Part shown: positions 1 through 6,783 of the stretch, in pieces
How positions within the stretch are numbered: the first letter of the stretch is position 1
Layout of the letters: each line of letters begins with the position of its first letter
Assembly (NCBI GenBank): GCA_000434535.1
Contig: FR878592.1
Coordinates: 1-13,097 of the forward strand
Origin: Collinsella sp. CAG:166
GTDB lineage: Bacteria; Actinomycetota; Coriobacteriia; Coriobacteriales; Coriobacteriaceae
Reading direction: 5' to 3'
DNA: 13,097 bases
Made by a program: the position numbers and the translations under genes
The notes under the pieces: model-generated
What the model saw: the letters and a program-made list of their open reading frames with translations, nothing else
Databases searched by the model: none
Told to the model about the DNA's origin: nothing

Positions 1-41
1 CCGCTGACCGGTGGACGGCACCGAGCCGTCATCGAACTTGG

Positions 42-72
42 AAGGGGGAGGCCTCGCGGCTCCCCCTTTTTT
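42..72 (+). terminator. Rho-independent terminator of an upstream unit
   Basis: A stem pairs AAGGGGGA and GCC (one bulged G at 50) with GGC and TCCCCCTT around a TCGC loop, and runs into a six-T tract at 67-72. This is a classic intrinsic terminator for a plus-strand unit starting left of the window. A second perfect 6-bp hairpin (GACGGC/GCCGTC, 14-30) precedes it. A TGA at 5-7 could end the upstream coding region, but too little is visible to identify it. On the minus strand the stem lacks a good T tract, so it may only weakly stop the convergent gene at 137-604. Confidence 0.85.
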
Positions 73-82
73 GCGTTTACGG

Positions 83-105
83 GGCATAAATGACTCATTT
101 ACGCC
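83..105. repeat. 23-bp imperfect palindrome
   Basis: GGC, A, TAAATGA, centre C, TCATTTA, C, GCC: ten of eleven positions pair, with one A/C mismatch at 86/102. It lies between the upstream terminator and the 3' end of the minus-strand gene at 137. The centre is too tight for a good RNA hairpin, so it reads better as a two-fold-symmetric protein site. There is no T tract. The core ATGACTCA recurs upstream of the ABC operon at 10818. Its function is not known. Confidence 0.5.
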
Positions 106-136
106 AGACGATTTAATTCTTTTTGGTATTGAGCTT

Positions 137-604
137 TTATTTAAAGAAAATAAAACGAATAACAAGGGCAACTGCTATGGCCGCAATGATCAAAAGCAGG
201 ATTGCCAGTCGATGTTGCTTGCGTCGTTTACTTGATGAAACGAAGATTGATTTTCCCTGTTTTGGCGTTTCGAGATAGCGAGCCGAATGCGTCAAGGTTT
301 GCTTTGGCCGAGGACCTCTTTGTTGATGAGTGGCGGATGCTTTCATCGGTTCATCACTAGCTGCGCTGTTTTTAGATAATGGTGCGTCTTTCAGATATAC
401 AGGGTCTCCCGAGGCGACGCCCATATGTTTACGTCCCGTTTGGGCATCCTCGAGCGTTTGATATCGATTTCTCGTCACATACTCGGGCTCCGGATCATTA
501 ATGGGCTCTTGCGAGATGTGGGGGCGATGGAACCGTGGCGGCTGCGTGGAAGTATCTTCCCCCTGCGTCGGCATAAACATTTTGTTCTGGTTTTGGTCGT
601 CCAT
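137..604 (-). CDS. Hypothetical tail-anchored membrane protein (155 aa)
   Basis: I do not recognise a family. Residues 1-120 are hydrophilic, with many Pro, Gln, Ser, Thr and charged residues and little sign of a compact fold. At residues 126-132 there is a basic stretch (KRRKQHR), then one hydrophobic helix at about 133-149 (LAILLLIIAAIAVALVI), and the protein ends RFIFFK. There is no N-terminal signal peptide. By the positive-inside rule the long N-terminal part should be cytoplasmic, with a C-terminal tail anchor. The start is supported by AAAGGG four bases upstream of the ATG on the minus strand. The gene is more AT-rich than the housekeeping genes to the right, as is the region in front of it. 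It is divergent from hsp20 and stands alone. It is a probable real gene with unknown function. Confidence 0.7.
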   Translation of the reverse strand: MDDQNQNKMFMPTQGEDTSTQPPRFHRPHISQEPINDPEPEYVTRNRYQTLEDAQTGRKHMGVASGDPVYLKDAPLSKNSAASDEPMKASATHQQRGPRPKQTLTHSARYLETPKQGKSIFVSSSKRRKQHRLAILLLIIAAIAVALVIRFIFFK

Positions 605-696
605 GATGCCCTTTAGCTCGTTACCAACAACGTGTACGCGCTCATTGTAAGCCCCTTGCTATTTGTAGCTGCGAACATACTCCTTATTTAAGCTCT

Positions 697-729
697 GGTT
701 CAAAGAACCTTAACCTTACTAAAACCTTA
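697..729. promoter_or_regulatory. Candidate operator: palindrome plus three AACCTTA repeats
   Basis: The AT-rich region 605-880 between the tail-anchored protein gene and hsp20 holds a perfect palindrome GGTTC-AAA-GAACC (697-709). Three direct copies of AACCTTA follow, at 706-712, 712-718 and 723-729. The last two start 11 bp apart, about one helical turn. The cluster lies between divergent start codons and could bind a regulator of either gene. -10-like hexamers (TATAGT at 752-757 and 776-781, TATAAG at 791-796) lie to its right, but I found no convincing -35 partner. The repeats are seen directly; the regulatory role is inferred. Confidence 0.4.
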
Positions 730-880
730 GTCATGCACACTTAGATATGCTTATAGTACTGGACTCAAAAAACTTTATAGTCGATGTATATATAAGCACT
801 GTGTGGGCATAAATAAGAGCGTCAAAAGAAGTCCCAGTCACCTAGAAGATGGCTCGGCAGTCCTAAAAGGAGTGGTAAAC

Positions 881-1312
881 ATGGCAAGCATGGTTCCTTA
901 TCGTTCGGTTTTTGGCGTTCGTCCTTCTGCTAGCTCGCTGTTCGATCTGTTTGATGATATGACCGACCTTGCAAACAACTCGATTGCTTCCAAGGCGTTT
1001 CCCGTTGACGTTGAGGATAAGGGCGACGGCTATGAGGTCAAGGCCTATCTGACCGGCGTCGCCAAGGACGATATCGATGTCGAGCTCAATGAGGGCCGTC
1101 TGTCCATTAGCGTGAATGTCGAGGAAGACGAGGAGAACGAGGGCAAGAACTTCCTGCAGAAGGAGTTCAGCTCGTACAGCGCGACGCGTGGCGTGTATCT
1201 AAAGGACGCTTCGAGCGAGGGCCTCTCGGCTAAGTACGCTGACGGCATCCTGACCGTTACGGTTCCCAAGATCGTCGAGAAGAAGAACGCTACGAAGATC
1301 TCCATCGACTAA
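881..1312 (+). CDS. hsp20: Small heat-shock protein, Hsp20/alpha-crystallin family (143 aa)
   Basis: This is an ATP-independent holdase chaperone that binds unfolding proteins and passes them to refolding chaperones or proteases; it is cytoplasmic and usually oligomeric. The alpha-crystallin domain spans about residues 40-132, starting FPVDVEDKGDGYEV and ending with the signature AKYADGILTVTVPK (117-130). The C-terminal tail contains ISI (140-142), fitting the IXI oligomerisation motif. The length is normal for the family. I chose the ATG at 881 because AAAAGGAG (865-872) lies eight bases before it. The in-frame ATG at 803 would add 26 residues without family similarity and lacks a ribosome binding site. 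The gene stands alone behind an AT-rich region with possible operator repeats and ends at a strong terminator, as expected for a stress-regulated monocistronic gene. Confidence 0.92.
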   Translation: MASMVPYRSVFGVRPSASSLFDLFDDMTDLANNSIASKAFPVDVEDKGDGYEVKAYLTGVAKDDIDVELNEGRLSISVNVEEDEENEGKNFLQKEFSSYSATRGVYLKDASSEGLSAKYADGILTVTVPKIVEKKNATKISID

Positions 1313-1338
1313 CTTCGTTGGTGTTCTGCGCTATTAAA

Positions 1339-1386
1339 AGACAGCAAAAGGGGCTGGGAAGCGATTCTCGGCCCCTTTTGCTGTCT
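1339..1386. terminator. Bidirectional terminator between hsp20 and the MBL-fold gene
   Basis: Perfect 16-bp arms (AGACAGCAAAAGGGGC at 1339-1354, complement at 1371-1386) continue inward through six further pairs, including two G-T wobbles, to a GCGA tetraloop at 1361-1364. The whole stem is about 22 bp. GGGGC...GCCCC followed by TTTT can be read in both directions, and the two flanking genes are convergent (stops at 1312 and 1395), so one hairpin probably serves both. Confidence 0.9.
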
Positions 1387-1394
1387 AGGACAGT

Positions 1395-2252
1395 CTATTG
1401 AATGGTTGCCGGCTGATACTGACTCGCAGGGCGTATCGAGAGTTTTCGCGATCCTTGGAGAAGGGTTGCGGAGCTGCCGACCTCGTCATCCAGGGTTGCG
1501 GCCAGAGCTTTGGCATAGCTTTTGACGGTAAGGCTCGGACGATTGTTATCTTGGCTGATATGCATGGCAATGAGCTGTTCGGTGCGATCGGTAACAAGTT
1601 CGCGCGCGGCTTCGGCGGCTTGGCCATTGGAGAGGTGTCCCCTTGCAGACAGGATGCGCTCCTGAAGAAAGCGGGGATATTCTCCCTCGCGTAGCATGGT
1701 CACATCATGGTTGCTTTCGAGCGCGAGGACTCGACAATCTTTGAGGGTGTTCATGGCTTGGCTCGATAGCTCTCCGGTGTCGGTGGCAAAGCCGATGGAA
1801 TCATCGAGGGCGTCGAATCGATAGCCGACTGGATTTATGACATCGTGTGATGTTGAGTAGGTTTGCACCTGGATGCCGGCAATGGATAGGGTGTCACCGG
1901 GATCGAATTCCTCGACAGGCAGATGCGAAAGATTTTCTTTGCTCGAAAGTGTGCCCCTGCTGGCAAAGAGGGAGCCGTGCCAGTGCTTGCACCAGACATC
2001 GAGGCCCTTGATGTGATCGGTATGCTCATGAGTAATGAGAAGAGCCGAGACGTTGTCTGCCGAGAGCCCCAGTTCTGTCATGCGCTTTAATGTCTCGCGG
2101 CGAGAAAGACCGTCGTCAATCATGATGAGCCCCCGGGGGCCTTCGATGAGCGCGCAGTTGCCTTTTGAGCCGCTGCCAAGGATATGAAGGTGCAGACGAG
2201 ACTTAAGATTCCAAAGGATACAATGGGTGCGGACGAATAGAGGAGGAAGCAA
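1395..2252 (-). CDS. MBL-fold metallo-hydrolase, YycJ/WalJ (VicX) type
   Basis: The protein has the metallo-beta-lactamase fold with a start typical of YycJ/WalJ proteins (LHILGSGSKGNCALIEG). The metal motif HEHTDH follows, then further ligand motifs SHD, ATDTGELS and a C-terminal AMHIS. Members are presumed metal-dependent nucleases or phosphodiesterases; the Bacillus member is linked to WalRK and DNA-related functions. No WalRK genes are visible here. The start is uncertain. Family similarity begins only near 2195, where the in-frame codon is CTG. The only standard in-frame starts upstream are TTG at 2252, which abuts the tilS start exactly, and ATGs at 2273 and 2285, which lie inside tilS. 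None has a clear Shine-Dalgarno sequence. I give the TTG because it avoids overlap. The protein is 285 aa from the TTG. The gene is divergent from tilS and convergent with hsp20. Confidence 0.85.
   Translation of the reverse strand: MLPPLFVRTHCILWNLKSRLHLHILGSGSKGNCALIEGPRGLIMIDDGLSRRETLKRMTELGLSADNVSALLITHEHTDHIKGLDVWCKHWHGSLFASRGTLSSKENLSHLPVEEFDPGDTLSIAGIQVQTYSTSHDVINPVGYRFDALDDSIGFATDTGELSSQAMNTLKDCRVLALESNHDVTMLREGEYPRFLQERILSARGHLSNGQAAEAARELVTDRTEQLIAMHISQDNNRPSLTVKSYAKALAATLDDEVGSSATLLQGSRKLSIRPASQYQPATIQ
2219..2246 (+). promoter_or_regulatory. Candidate tilS -10 and strong ribosome binding site
   Basis: TACAAT at 2219-2224 matches the -10 consensus at five of six positions and lies 28 bases before the tilS ATG. 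AGGAGG at 2241-2246 lies six bases before the ATG and fixes the start. No good -35 is seen at 16-18 bp. If correct, the promoter lies within the 5' part of the oppositely transcribed MBL-fold reading frame. The same TACAAT hexamer precedes three other genes in the window at similar distances. Confidence 0.5.
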
Positions 2253-3791
2253 ATGCCTACGGTATCTCAGCATTATGGACACCATTCCGTGCCTGGGGCA
2301 GTCGATGAGACCCGGACGAGGCAGCAGGCTGCTCCTGTCGTGCTCATGGTATCAGGCGGCGCGGACTCGACGGCACTGCTTCTTATGGCGTGCACATCAA
2401 AGCTGGATATCCAAGACGGACGCGGTGTTGCCCCCATTGCTCGCGAGCGCCTGCATGTGCTGCATGTAAACCATCATCTGCGCGGCGAGGCGTCCGATGG
2501 CGACGAGGCCTTTGTGCGTGAGCTCTGCGCGAAATATGGTTTACCGCTGTGCGTGGAGCACGCTTATTTTGATGGGGAGTCGGGCAATATTGAGGCCGCG
2601 GCCCGCGAGGTGCGCTATGCCGCGGCGCGGAGGTATGTTCGCGAGCTCTGCGCCCAGACGGGGGCACCGCGAACGGCGGCTCGTATCTGCACCGCGCACA
2701 CGTCTTCGGATCGCGCGGAAACGTTTTTGATGAACGCGATTAAGGGTTCGGGGCCCGCTGGCCTATCGAGCATTCCTCGCCGGAGGAATATCGTGGTGCG
2801 TCCCTTGCTCGACCTAACTCATGGCGAGCTCGTGGGCTATCTACAGGTACATGGTCAGCCGTGGCGTGAAGACGAGAGCAATGAGGATATCTCGTATCTG
2901 CGAAACTACGTGCGCCATCGAGTGATGCCGGTGGTGGCGCAGCGCAACGCGAGCGTCTGCAAGACGATTGGCGCCGCCTGCGAGATCTTAGGCGATGAGG
3001 ACGCGTTTTTGTCTCAGCTTTCGGCACAGGCGTTTCGAAGCTGCCTGCGTAAGGAGGCGGCGGGTGCGCTGGTCCTTGACGCTCGCCGACTGGCCGCGGC
3101 CGAGGTGGTGATTGCTCGGCGCATCGTGCGACTGGCGATTAAGCGCATCGATCCGGACGCTCGTCCCGAGATGCGACATGTGGAGCGAGTCCTTTCCTGC
3201 GTTGCCGAAGGCACAGGCTCGGTCACGCTTCCGGCGGGAATTGACGCGCGCGTCGAGTTTGGCATGCTAGCGTTTAAGGCGCCGGCGGCTCGTGAGGGGC
3301 TGGTTGCGGACTGGATTACCATACCCGGTCGTTTGCCGTTGGGCGGGGGGCGCATGCTGGTCGCAGAGCCGATGGCCGTTGAGCCGGGATGCGATATCGT
3401 GCGCCGCGCCCGTGAGCTTGCGGCTGCCGGGGAAGTGACAGCTTTGGTAGACGCGGCTGCCTTGGGTTTTGCCGACAGCGATAGTGAGCGGATCCTGGCG
3501 GGCTCGCGTGGCGAGATCCCTGTCGAGGCGCGATTGGCGCGCCTGTGGGTGGACGGTCCCGCACCGGGAGACGTGATGTGCCCGTTAGGGATGAGTGGCC
3601 GAAGCAAGAAAGTATCCGACTTGCTAGGCGAGGCTCGCATTCCCGTTTCCGAGCGCGCCGGCGTGCCCATGGTGAGGACGGCGCCGGGAGGTGCCGTGGT
3701 GTGGGTCGCCGGAGTTCGCGCGGACGAGCGTTTTAAGTGCACGGCCGCAACGCGCGTGGCATATCTGCTCCGCGTGGTCGATGCGGAATAG
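2253..3791 (+). CDS. tilS: tRNA(Ile)-lysidine synthetase TilS (512 aa)
   Basis: TilS uses ATP and lysine to convert C34 of tRNA-Ile(CAU) to lysidine, so the tRNA reads AUA and is charged with isoleucine. It is normally essential and cytoplasmic. The PP-loop motif SGGADS is at 34-39, and the characteristic HVNHHLRGEASDGDE follows at 71-85. The central region carries the NYVRHRVMP motif (218-226). The C-terminal TilS domain is recognisable at about 434-500 by GDVMCPLGMSGRSKKVSDLL (439-458). At 512 aa it is at the long end of the family and has all domains. The start is set by AGGAGG six bases upstream. It is the first gene of the tilS-hpt-ftsH cluster; 147 bp separate it from hpt, which appears to have its own promoter, so the three need not always be co-transcribed. 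Confidence 0.95.
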   Translation: MPTVSQHYGHHSVPGAVDETRTRQQAAPVVLMVSGGADSTALLLMACTSKLDIQDGRGVAPIARERLHVLHVNHHLRGEASDGDEAFVRELCAKYGLPLCVEHAYFDGESGNIEAAAREVRYAAARRYVRELCAQTGAPRTAARICTAHTSSDRAETFLMNAIKGSGPAGLSSIPRRRNIVVRPLLDLTHGELVGYLQVHGQPWREDESNEDISYLRNYVRHRVMPVVAQRNASVCKTIGAACEILGDEDAFLSQLSAQAFRSCLRKEAAGALVLDARRLAAAEVVIARRIVRLAIKRIDPDARPEMRHVERVLSCVAEGTGSVTLPAGIDARVEFGMLAFKAPAAREGLVADWITIPGRLPLGGGRMLVAEPMAVEPGCDIVRRARELAAAGEVTALVDAAALGFADSDSERILAGSRGEIPVEARLARLWVDGPAPGDVMCPLGMSGRSKKVSDLLGEARIPVSERAGVPMVRTAPGGAVVWVAGVRADERFKCTAATRVAYLLRVVDAE

Positions 3792-3842
3792 CGTCCCACG
3801 CCTGCTATTCTGTGCGACGTTGACGGTATTCCCGCGCTGATG

Positions 3843-3873
3843 GCGCACGGGCTGGTAAATTTACCCCGTGCGC
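3843..3873. promoter_or_regulatory. Inverted repeat overlapping the hpt promoter -35 region
   Basis: Arms GCGCACGG (3843-3850) and CCGTGCGC (3866-3873) are perfectly complementary. They enclose a perfect 12-bp palindrome GGTAAATTTACC (3854-3865), offset only by a three-base GCT on the left. As RNA it could form a long hairpin, but no T tract follows, so it is a poor tilS terminator. It ends three bases before the hpt extended -10 hexamer and covers where a -35 would lie, which fits an operator. The binding protein is unknown. Confidence 0.5.
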
Positions 3874-3882
3874 TGCTAGAAT
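3874..3882 (+). promoter_or_regulatory. Candidate extended -10 promoter for hpt-ftsH
   Basis: TGCTAGAAT fits the extended -10 form TGnTATAAT with one mismatch. No good -35 is present at 17 bp, as is common for extended -10 promoters. Transcription would begin near 3889, leaving about 50 bases before the hpt ATG. The position right after a strong palindrome supports a regulated promoter. Confidence 0.5.
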
Positions 3883-3938
3883 GTGTAGTTCGCGTCCATA
3901 CGGCGGTGTGTGGGCGATAAGCACAAGAAAGGGTTGTC

Positions 3939-4487
3939 ATGGCTTCTCAACATCCGGATATCGAGAAGGTTCTGTTCACGCAGGAGGATATCGACGGTAT
4001 CGTCTCTCGCCTGGGCGAGGAGATCACTCGCGACTACGCGGGTAAGGATCTGGTGCTGATTGCGGTCCTGCGCGGTGCCGTGGTCTTTATGGGCGACCTG
4101 ATGCGTAAGATCGAGCTGCCGACCAACATCGATTTCATGGCTGTTTCGAGCTACGGCGACGGTGTGAAGTCCTCGGGTATCGTGCGTATCATTAAGGACC
4201 TGGATATCGACATCCGCGGTCGCGACGTGCTGATCGTCGAGGACATTCTGGACTCGGGCCTGACGCTCAAGTATCTGATGAAGAACCTCGAGAGCCGCAA
4301 GCCCGCTTCTCTGGAGGTCGCCGCCTTCCTGTGGAAGGACGTTGAGGACCGCGTCTCGGCCATCACGCCCAAGTATGTTGGAACCCATTGCCCCGATGCC
4401 TTTGTGGTGGGCTACGGCCTCGACTATGCCGAGCGCTATCGCAACCTTCCGTATCTGGGCATTTTGAAACCGGAGGTTTATTCGTAA
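3939..4487 (+). CDS. hpt: Hypoxanthine phosphoribosyltransferase (182 aa)
   Basis: This is the purine-salvage enzyme that joins hypoxanthine (often also guanine) to PRPP, giving IMP or GMP and pyrophosphate; it is cytoplasmic. The PRPP-binding motif VLIVEDILDSGLTL is at about 97-110, with the acidic pair ED and the loop DSGLTL. VLRGAVVFMGDL near 43-54 and SSYGDG near 70-75 are the other conserved family segments, and FVVGYGLDYAERYRNLPYLG near 155-174 is the usual C-terminal signature. The length is typical. The start is supported by GAAAGGG (3927-3933) five bases upstream. The stop codon is one base before the ftsH ATG, so the two are almost certainly co-transcribed. The tilS-hpt-ftsH order is shared with Bacillus and many Gram-positives. 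Confidence 0.95.
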   Translation: MASQHPDIEKVLFTQEDIDGIVSRLGEEITRDYAGKDLVLIAVLRGAVVFMGDLMRKIELPTNIDFMAVSSYGDGVKSSGIVRIIKDLDIDIRGRDVLIVEDILDSGLTLKYLMKNLESRKPASLEVAAFLWKDVEDRVSAITPKYVGTHCPDAFVVGYGLDYAERYRNLPYLGILKPEVYS

Positions 4488-4488
4488 G

Positions 4489-6624
4489 ATGCCCGACGAC
4501 CGTAACGACAACAATTCCCAGACTCCCCGGGACCCAAAGATCCCGGGGATGCCCGGAGGCAAGAAGCCCACGCGTACGGGCTGGCTGTATTTTCTTTTGG
4601 CTTGCGCGCTTCTGGGCTATGCCTTCTTTAATATGGGTTCCGGCTTTGCCAGCTCCAGCAATACCGTTAAGCTCGCGACGAGCGAGATGGTCAGCGCCAT
4701 CAAGCAGGATCGCGTCGAAGATCTGACCTATACGGTTCAAGACGGAAGCGTGACGGGTCATTACTGGAAGACGAAGAAGGACAAGGGCGATACGAGCGAG
4801 CTCAAGAGCTTCTCTTCGACCTATGTCGGCTCCGATTCGCTTGCCGAGCTCATGGCGGAGCACCCCGATACCAAGTACATCGTCAACACCAACGATCCCG
4901 ATTTTTGGGGCGACTTGGCGATGAGTGTGCTTCCGACGATCGCCCTTATCGCCATCATGTTCTACTTTATGCGCCAGATGATGGGCGCCAACAACAGGAA
5001 CATGCAGTTTGGCAAGACCAACGCCAAGACCAACGAGGCCACACGCCCCAAGGTCAAGTTTGAAGAGTTTGCCGGAGTGGACGAGGCAGTCGAGGAGCTC
5101 GAGGAGATCCGTGACTTTTTGAGCGATCCGGATCGCTATCGCAAGCTGGGCGCCAAGATCCCGCGTGGCGTGTTGCTGGTTGGCCCTCCGGGCACCGGTA
5201 AAACGCTGCTGGCCAAGGCCGTTGCCGGCGAGGCGGGCGTGCCGTTCTTTAGCATCTCGGGTTCCGACTTTGTCGAGATGTTCGTAGGTGTCGGCGCCAG
5301 CCGTGTGCGTGACCTCTTTAAGGAGGCCAAGTCCCAGGCCCCGTCGATCATCTTCATCGATGAGATCGATGCCGTGGGACGTCAGCGCGGAGCTGGCTTG
5401 GGCGGCGGTCACGACGAGCGCGAGCAGACGCTCAACCAGCTGCTGGTCGAGATGGACGGCTTTGAGGAAAGCGAGTCGGTCATCCTGATCGCTGCGACCA
5501 ACCGTCCTGACATCCTGGATCCGGCATTGCTGCGTCCCGGCCGTTTTGACCGTCAGGTTACGGTCGACCGTCCGGATGTGAAGGGCCGCGAGCAGATCTT
5601 GCGCGTGCATGCCGAGAACAAGCCGATGGACGAGGACGTTAAGTTTGAGAAGCTCGCCCAGATGACCGTTGGCTTCACTGGTGCCGATCTGGCAAATCTG
5701 CTCAACGAGTCTGCGCTGTTGGCTGCCCGCCGCCATCGTTCCGTGATCTCGATGGACGAGGTCGAGGAATCGATGGAGCGCGTGATTGCCGGACCGCAGC
5801 GCAAGGGTCGCGTGATGACCGAGGCCGAGCGCACCACGATTGCCTACCACGAGAGCGGTCACGCCCTGGTGGGTCACATCCTGGAGCACTCCGATCCGGT
5901 CCACAAGATCTCGATCGTCAGCCGCGGCCAGGCGCTGGGCTACACGCTGCAGCTTCCGCAGGAGGACCACTTCCTCAAGACCAAGAACGAGATGCTCGAC
6001 GAGCTCGCCGTGTTCTTGGGCGGTCGCGTTGCCGAGGAGCTCATGTGCGATGACATCACGTCGGGCGCGAGCAACGATCTGGAGCGCGCAACCAAGATGG
6101 CGCGCGAGATGGTCACGCGCCTGGGCATGAGCGAGGAGCTGGGCACGCAAGTGTTTGGCGAGGCGCAACATCAGGTGTTCCTTGGTCGCGATTACGCCGA
6201 TCACCAGGATTACTCCGAGGAGACGGCGCGCCGCATCGATATCGAGGTCCAGCGCATTATGCGTGAGGCCCATCGTCGTGCGGTCGAGATTCTGGACGCC
6301 CGTCGCGATCAGCTCGATCTGATGGCGAAGGTGCTGCTTGAGCGCGAGACCGTCGAGGGCGACGCCGTGAACGCCCTGCTCGACAACGAGTGGAATGCCT
6401 ACCTTGAGCGCGAGGGCGATATCCTGGCGGCCAAGGAGGAGCGCAATGCCAAGGCGGCCGGCATGCCGACCAAGAAGCGCGCGCCTCGTATGAGCGAGGA
6501 GGAGCTGGCGGCTGATGCCGCGGCCTTTGCGCAGGCGGCCATGCAGGAGGATGCCGAAGCCGCATCCGATGATGCTGACGATGACCATGCCGTCGTCGAT
6601 GCCGACACCGACGCCGACAAATAG
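4489..6624 (+). CDS. ftsH: ATP-dependent zinc metalloprotease FtsH (711 aa)
   Basis: FtsH is a membrane-anchored AAA+ protease that forms hexamers and degrades misassembled membrane proteins and short-lived regulators. TM1 is at about 31-50 and TM2 at about 143-163, with the extracytoplasmic domain between. The pore motif MFVG is at 264-267, Walker A GPPGTGKT at 232-239, Walker B IIFIDE at 287-292, and the second region of homology has arginine fingers R352 and R355 in GRFDRQ. The protease site HESGH is at 454-458, and D530 in SGASND is the likely third zinc ligand. All key residues are present. The C-terminus after about 660 is low-complexity and strongly acidic, as often seen in actinobacterial homologues. 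GGAGG (4472-4476) lies twelve bases upstream, inside hpt; that is long, and coupling with hpt is likely. The gene is followed directly by a terminator. Confidence 0.97.
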   Translation: MPDDRNDNNSQTPRDPKIPGMPGGKKPTRTGWLYFLLACALLGYAFFNMGSGFASSSNTVKLATSEMVSAIKQDRVEDLTYTVQDGSVTGHYWKTKKDKGDTSELKSFSSTYVGSDSLAELMAEHPDTKYIVNTNDPDFWGDLAMSVLPTIALIAIMFYFMRQMMGANNRNMQFGKTNAKTNEATRPKVKFEEFAGVDEAVEELEEIRDFLSDPDRYRKLGAKIPRGVLLVGPPGTGKTLLAKAVAGEAGVPFFSISGSDFVEMFVGVGASRVRDLFKEAKSQAPSIIFIDEIDAVGRQRGAGLGGGHDEREQTLNQLLVEMDGFEESESVILIAATNRPDILDPALLRPGRFDRQVTVDRPDVKGREQILRVHAENKPMDEDVKFEKLAQMTVGFTGADLANLLNESALLAARRHRSVISMDEVEESMERVIAGPQRKGRVMTEAERTTIAYHESGHALVGHILEHSDPVHKISIVSRGQALGYTLQLPQEDHFLKTKNEMLDELAVFLGGRVAEELMCDDITSGASNDLERATKMAREMVTRLGMSEELGTQVFGEAQHQVFLGRDYADHQDYSEETARRIDIEVQRIMREAHRRAVEILDARRDQLDLMAKVLLERETVEGDAVNALLDNEWNAYLEREGDILAAKEERNAKAAGMPTKKRAPRMSEEELAADAAAFAQAAMQEDAEAASDDADDDHAVVDADTDADK

Positions 6625-6638
6625 TCTTTGTGGCGAAA

Positions 6639-6674
6639 GCCTCCGCGGGGAAACCTGTGGAGGCCTTTTCTTTT
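6639..6674 (+). terminator. Rho-independent terminator of ftsH
   Basis: GCCTCC (6639-6644) pairs with GGAGGC (6659-6664), and the stem extends inward through five more pairs, two of them G-T, to a GAAA tetraloop at 6650-6653. CCTTTTCTTTT follows. It starts 15 bases after the ftsH stop and closes the hpt-ftsH unit. Confidence 0.9.
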
Positions 6675-6692
6675 GAGCGATATGGGGTCGTC

Positions 6693-6754
6693 TGTTGATT
6701 GGGGACAGACTTAAATGAGCGTTTTCACGCATTTAAGTCTGTCCCCAATCAACA
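6693..6754. repeat. 62-bp element with 25-bp perfect inverted arms (REPIN/MITE-like)
   Basis: Positions 6693-6717 and 6730-6754 are exact reverse complements over 25 bp, separated by 12 bases. The arms contain GGGGACAGACTTAAATG. No T tract follows on either strand, and a dedicated ftsH terminator already lies just upstream, so termination is not its obvious job. From memory, GGGGACAG palindromes recur as dispersed repeats in genomes with IS200-like REP-associated transposases, which would make this a REPIN. No target duplication or transposase is visible here. The right arm ends 29 bases before the aminotransferase -10, where a -35 could have been displaced. The structure is certain; the mobile origin is inferred. 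Confidence 0.6.
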
Positions 6755-6783
6755 TTGCCGCGGCACTTTGCTCGGCTAAAGCG

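Noticed and set aside
11..235. 74-codon plus-strand open frame
   Set aside because: It runs straight through the terminator and the palindrome and overlaps the 3' end of the minus-strand gene; no ribosome binding site or motif.
671..684. LexA-box-like CGAACATAC
   Set aside because: Only one half matches the Gram-positive SOS box; the second half (GTTCG) is missing.
803..880. Upstream ATG start for hsp20
   Set aside because: No ribosome binding site, and the extra 26 residues are unlike Hsp20 proteins; AAAAGGAG supports 881.
605..880. CIRCE element for hsp20
   Set aside because: No TTAGCACTC-N9-GAGTGCTAA or close variant is present.
3014..3940. 308-codon minus-strand frame opposite tilS
   Set aside because: Low-complexity Ser/Arg/Thr/Ala translation without motifs; a shadow of tilS.
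4363..6732. Very long minus-strand open frame (789 codons) opposite ftsH
   Set aside because: It is the antisense of the well-supported hpt end and ftsH. Its translation has no recognisable domain, and such frames are common opposite GC-rich genes with biased codons.
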